From: Candidatus Izemoplasma sp.
GTDB taxonomy: Bacteria > Bacillota_I > Bacilli_A > Izemoplasmatales > Izemoplasmataceae
Assembly: GCA_029939945.1 (NCBI GenBank)
Contig: JAOZRX010000018.1
Span: 1 to 32,239 of the forward strand
DNA: 32,239 nt
Direction of reading: 5' to 3'
A program made the position numbers and the translations under genes. Under the pieces are notes generated by a model that was given only the letters and a program-made list of their open reading frames with translations, searched no databases and had not been told where the DNA came from. This document shows, piece after piece, positions 32,215-32,239 of the stretch. Numbering within the stretch: the stretch's first letter is position 1; each line of letters starts with the position of its first letter.

Positions 32215-32239
32215 CTATTTCTTCTTGTTAGCTATAGTT
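32215..32239 (-). CDS. rpsM: 30S ribosomal protein S13, 3' end only
   Basis: The last seven codons encode TIANKKK followed by TAG, the usual C-terminus of S13. The rest lies beyond the window. The S13-S11-RpoA-L17 order supports the call. Confidence 0.85.

Noticed and set aside
1-32239. Reassigned genetic code (UGA = Trp), mobile elements, CRISPR arrays, tRNA or rRNA genes
   Set aside because: Conserved Trp positions use TGG and several genes end at TGA; no transposase, long terminal repeats, regular direct repeats or tRNA cloverleaf sequences were seen on either strand.

Overview
The window is an AT-rich bacterial chromosome segment whose gene content and order are those of the Bacillota/Mycoplasmatota side of the tree. 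Evidence: the cysS-mrnC-rlmB-sigH-rpmG-secE-nusG-rplK order, the tmk-holB-yaaT-(tRNA1 methyltransferase)-rsmI-metG order, the rpsM-rpsK-rpoA-rplQ plus ecfA1-ecfA2-ecfT-truA order, strong AGGAGG-type ribosome binding sites, and Bacillus-like -35/-10 promoters. Tryptophans read as TGG, and TGA is used as a stop (rlmB, rluF, the tRNA1 methyltransferase), so the genetic code is standard and not the UGA-Trp code of Mycoplasma. An AT-rich, wall-reduced lineage such as Izemoplasma/Haloplasma relatives would fit, but that placement is inference. I see no insertion sequence, prophage, CRISPR, rRNA or tRNA gene, and no gene-free stretch longer than 300 bases.

Layout from left to right, with almost everything on the minus strand (transcribed right to left). 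1-5400: rplA leader, rplK, nusG, secE, a short rpmG, a diverged sigH-like sigma factor, rlmB, mrnC, cysS and a cold-shock gene. 5600-8200: perR plus a thiol peroxidase under a clear Per box, then ywbE-rluF-arsC-like. 8200-10600: gltX, and rplM-rpsI with an L13-type leader. 10700-17600: the tmk-holB-ricT-methyltransferase-rsmI run followed by metG and yitT. 17700-21100 (plus strand): zinc/manganese-type ABC transporter genes without a binding-protein gene, an M20 amidohydrolase and a DUF1971 protein. 21100-23350 (minus): Fe-alcohol dehydrogenase and an Xaa-Pro peptidase. 23500-26240 (plus): tldD-tldE. 26270-30350 (minus): ecfA1-ecfA2-ecfT-truA-GNAT. 30450-32239 (minus): rplQ, rpoA, rpsK and the 3' tip of rpsM.

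The window is mostly housekeeping: ribosome and RNA modification (L11, L13, L17, L33, S9, S11, RlmB, RluF, RsmI, TruA), tRNA charging (CysS, GltX, MetG), transcription (RpoA, NusG, sigma factor), replication (Tmk, HolB), secretion (SecE), peroxide defence and vitamin uptake. I found no convincing wholly new multi-gene system. The most interesting items are: a TruA pseudouridine synthase carrying an extra N-terminal NTF2/SnoaL-like domain; two separate L1-binding-site-like RNA motifs in one rplK-rplA operon, one of them placed at a terminator/promoter overlap; a diverged SigH-type sigma factor kept in its ancestral locus; a PerR with Glu at one metal-ligand position; inverted repeats inside the cysS and tldD promoters; and several essential genes starting with TTG.
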